NCBI GenBank assembly: GCA_949288405.1
Contig: CASEKM010000016.1
Coordinates: 1-12,768, forward strand
Direction: 5' to 3'
Source of the DNA: an uncultured bacterium
GTDB taxonomy: Bacteria; Bacillota; Clostridia; Oscillospirales; Oscillospiraceae
Length of the DNA: 12,768 bases
Made by a program: the position numbers and the translations under genes. The notes under the pieces were generated by a model. It was not told the DNA's origin. It did not search any database and saw only the letters and a program-made list of their open reading frames with translations. This document shows, one piece after another, positions 12,079-12,768 of this stretch; position 1 is the stretch's first letter; every line of letters starts with the position of its first letter.

Positions 12079-12768
12079 TGGTCCTCAGCCGGTCCGCTCC
12101 GCGTCCCGGGCCGCCCTCCCGGTCTGTTCGTCAGGGGGCGTCTTCCCGGGGACGACCGGCCGGCAGCGGCCATTGTGGGATCCCGCAGCTGCAGCTTCTA
12201 CGGAAGCGCCATGGCGGAACGCCTGGGGCGGGCGCTGGCCGGGGCCGGCGTTCAGGTGATTAGCGGCCTGGCCCGGGGGATTGATTCTGCCGGACACAGA
12301 GGCGCCCTGGAAAGAGACGGAGGAGAGGGGGCGACCTTCGCGGTGCTGGGCTGCGGGCCGGATGTGGTCTATCCCCCGGAACACGGAGGACTGTACAGGG
12401 CAGTGGAAGAAGACGGCGGGATCATTTCTGAATATCCGCCCGGCGTGAGACCCTTTCCGGCTAATTTTCCCGCCAGGAACAGACTGATCAGCGGGCTTTC
12501 CGACTGTGTGGCGGTGGTCGAGGCGGGCAGAAGGAGCGGGTCTCTGATCACAGCCTCTTTTGCCCTGGAGCAGGGAAAGGAAATTTTTGCCGTGCCGGGG
12601 CGGGCCGGAGACTATCTCAGCGCGGGGACGAACAGCCTTCTGAAGGACGGCGCGCAGGTCCTGACAGAGCCGGAGGATCTGCTCCTGTTCTGGGGAATAC
12701 ATGGGAAAAAATTAAGAATTTATGAGAAAAATCAGATACTGCTTGATAAAAATCAGGAAAAGGTGTAT
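12079..12768 (+). CDS. dprA: DprA (DNA-processing protein), 5'-truncated, runs off the window
   Basis: DprA loads RecA onto incoming single-stranded DNA during transformation. This open frame of 230 codons carries its Rossmann-like core: LFVRGRLP (12124-12147), AIVGSR (12169-12186), then VISGLARGID, AVLGCG, IISEYPP, FPARNRLISGLS, VVEAGRRSGSLITA and IFAVPGR. The final residues LLDKNQEKVY look like the start of the C-terminal winged helix. The N-terminal region of about 100 residues is missing: the frame meets TGA at 12076-12078, and there is no ATG, GTG or TTG before GTG at 12175, which falls inside the nucleotide-binding loop. So the 5' end is broken, frameshifted or joined to foreign sequence. 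AGA and AGG arginine codons and A/T-rich 3' sequence differ from the rest of the window. It could be a pseudogene. Family identity is sure; intactness is not. Confidence 0.85.

Noticed and set aside
12085..12702. A 205-codon minus-strand open frame at the right end
   Set aside because: It is antisense to the recognisable DprA core and has no motif of its own.

Overview
The window is GC-rich, densely coded DNA from a low-copy-regulator-rich Bacillota genome. Gene order, Clostridia-type protein families, strong Shine-Dalgarno sites, TTG/GTG starts and structured intergenic repeats suggest a gut Oscillospiraceae-type organism (Flavonifractor/Lawsonibacter-like). That placement is an inference from style, not from a marker gene. 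No tRNA, rRNA, CRISPR array, transposase or phage gene was seen.

Left part (1-2900): a BlaI-type repressor and a BlaR1-like M56 membrane protease form a two-gene minus-strand operon ending in a strong terminator at 1-34. The protease carries an M23 (LytM) peptidoglycan-peptidase domain instead of a penicillin-binding sensor. Its promoter holds two BlaI-like operator boxes. A divergent gene encodes a DUF554 membrane protein.

Middle part (2892-8840, all minus strand): a P-type cation ATPase lies behind a perfectly spaced sigma-A-type promoter, a yybP-ykoY (manganese) riboswitch and an intrinsic terminator, so it is best read as a Mn2+-induced exporter despite resemblance to Ca2+ pumps. Upstream is the housekeeping cluster pyrH-frr-uppS-cdsA (UMP kinase, ribosome recycling factor, undecaprenyl diphosphate synthase, CDP-diacylglycerol synthase). 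The frr-uppS gap holds an unusual interleaved pair of inverted repeats whose loop can pair with the uppS ribosome-binding site.

Right part (8841-12768): a GufA-type ZIP metal transporter diverges from pyrH. It is followed by about 730 bases with no credible gene, filled with hairpins and palindromic repeat modules. Next comes a minus-strand family I CoA-transferase in which the expected catalytic glutamate appears to be glycine. The window ends in a plus-strand dprA that lacks a normal 5' end, runs off the edge, and has visibly different base and codon use from the rest.

The points most worth following are the M56-M23 sensor fusion, the Mn riboswitch-ATPase unit, the frr-uppS leader RNA, the glutamate-less CoA-transferase and the headless dprA. 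None of them amounts to a proven new system.
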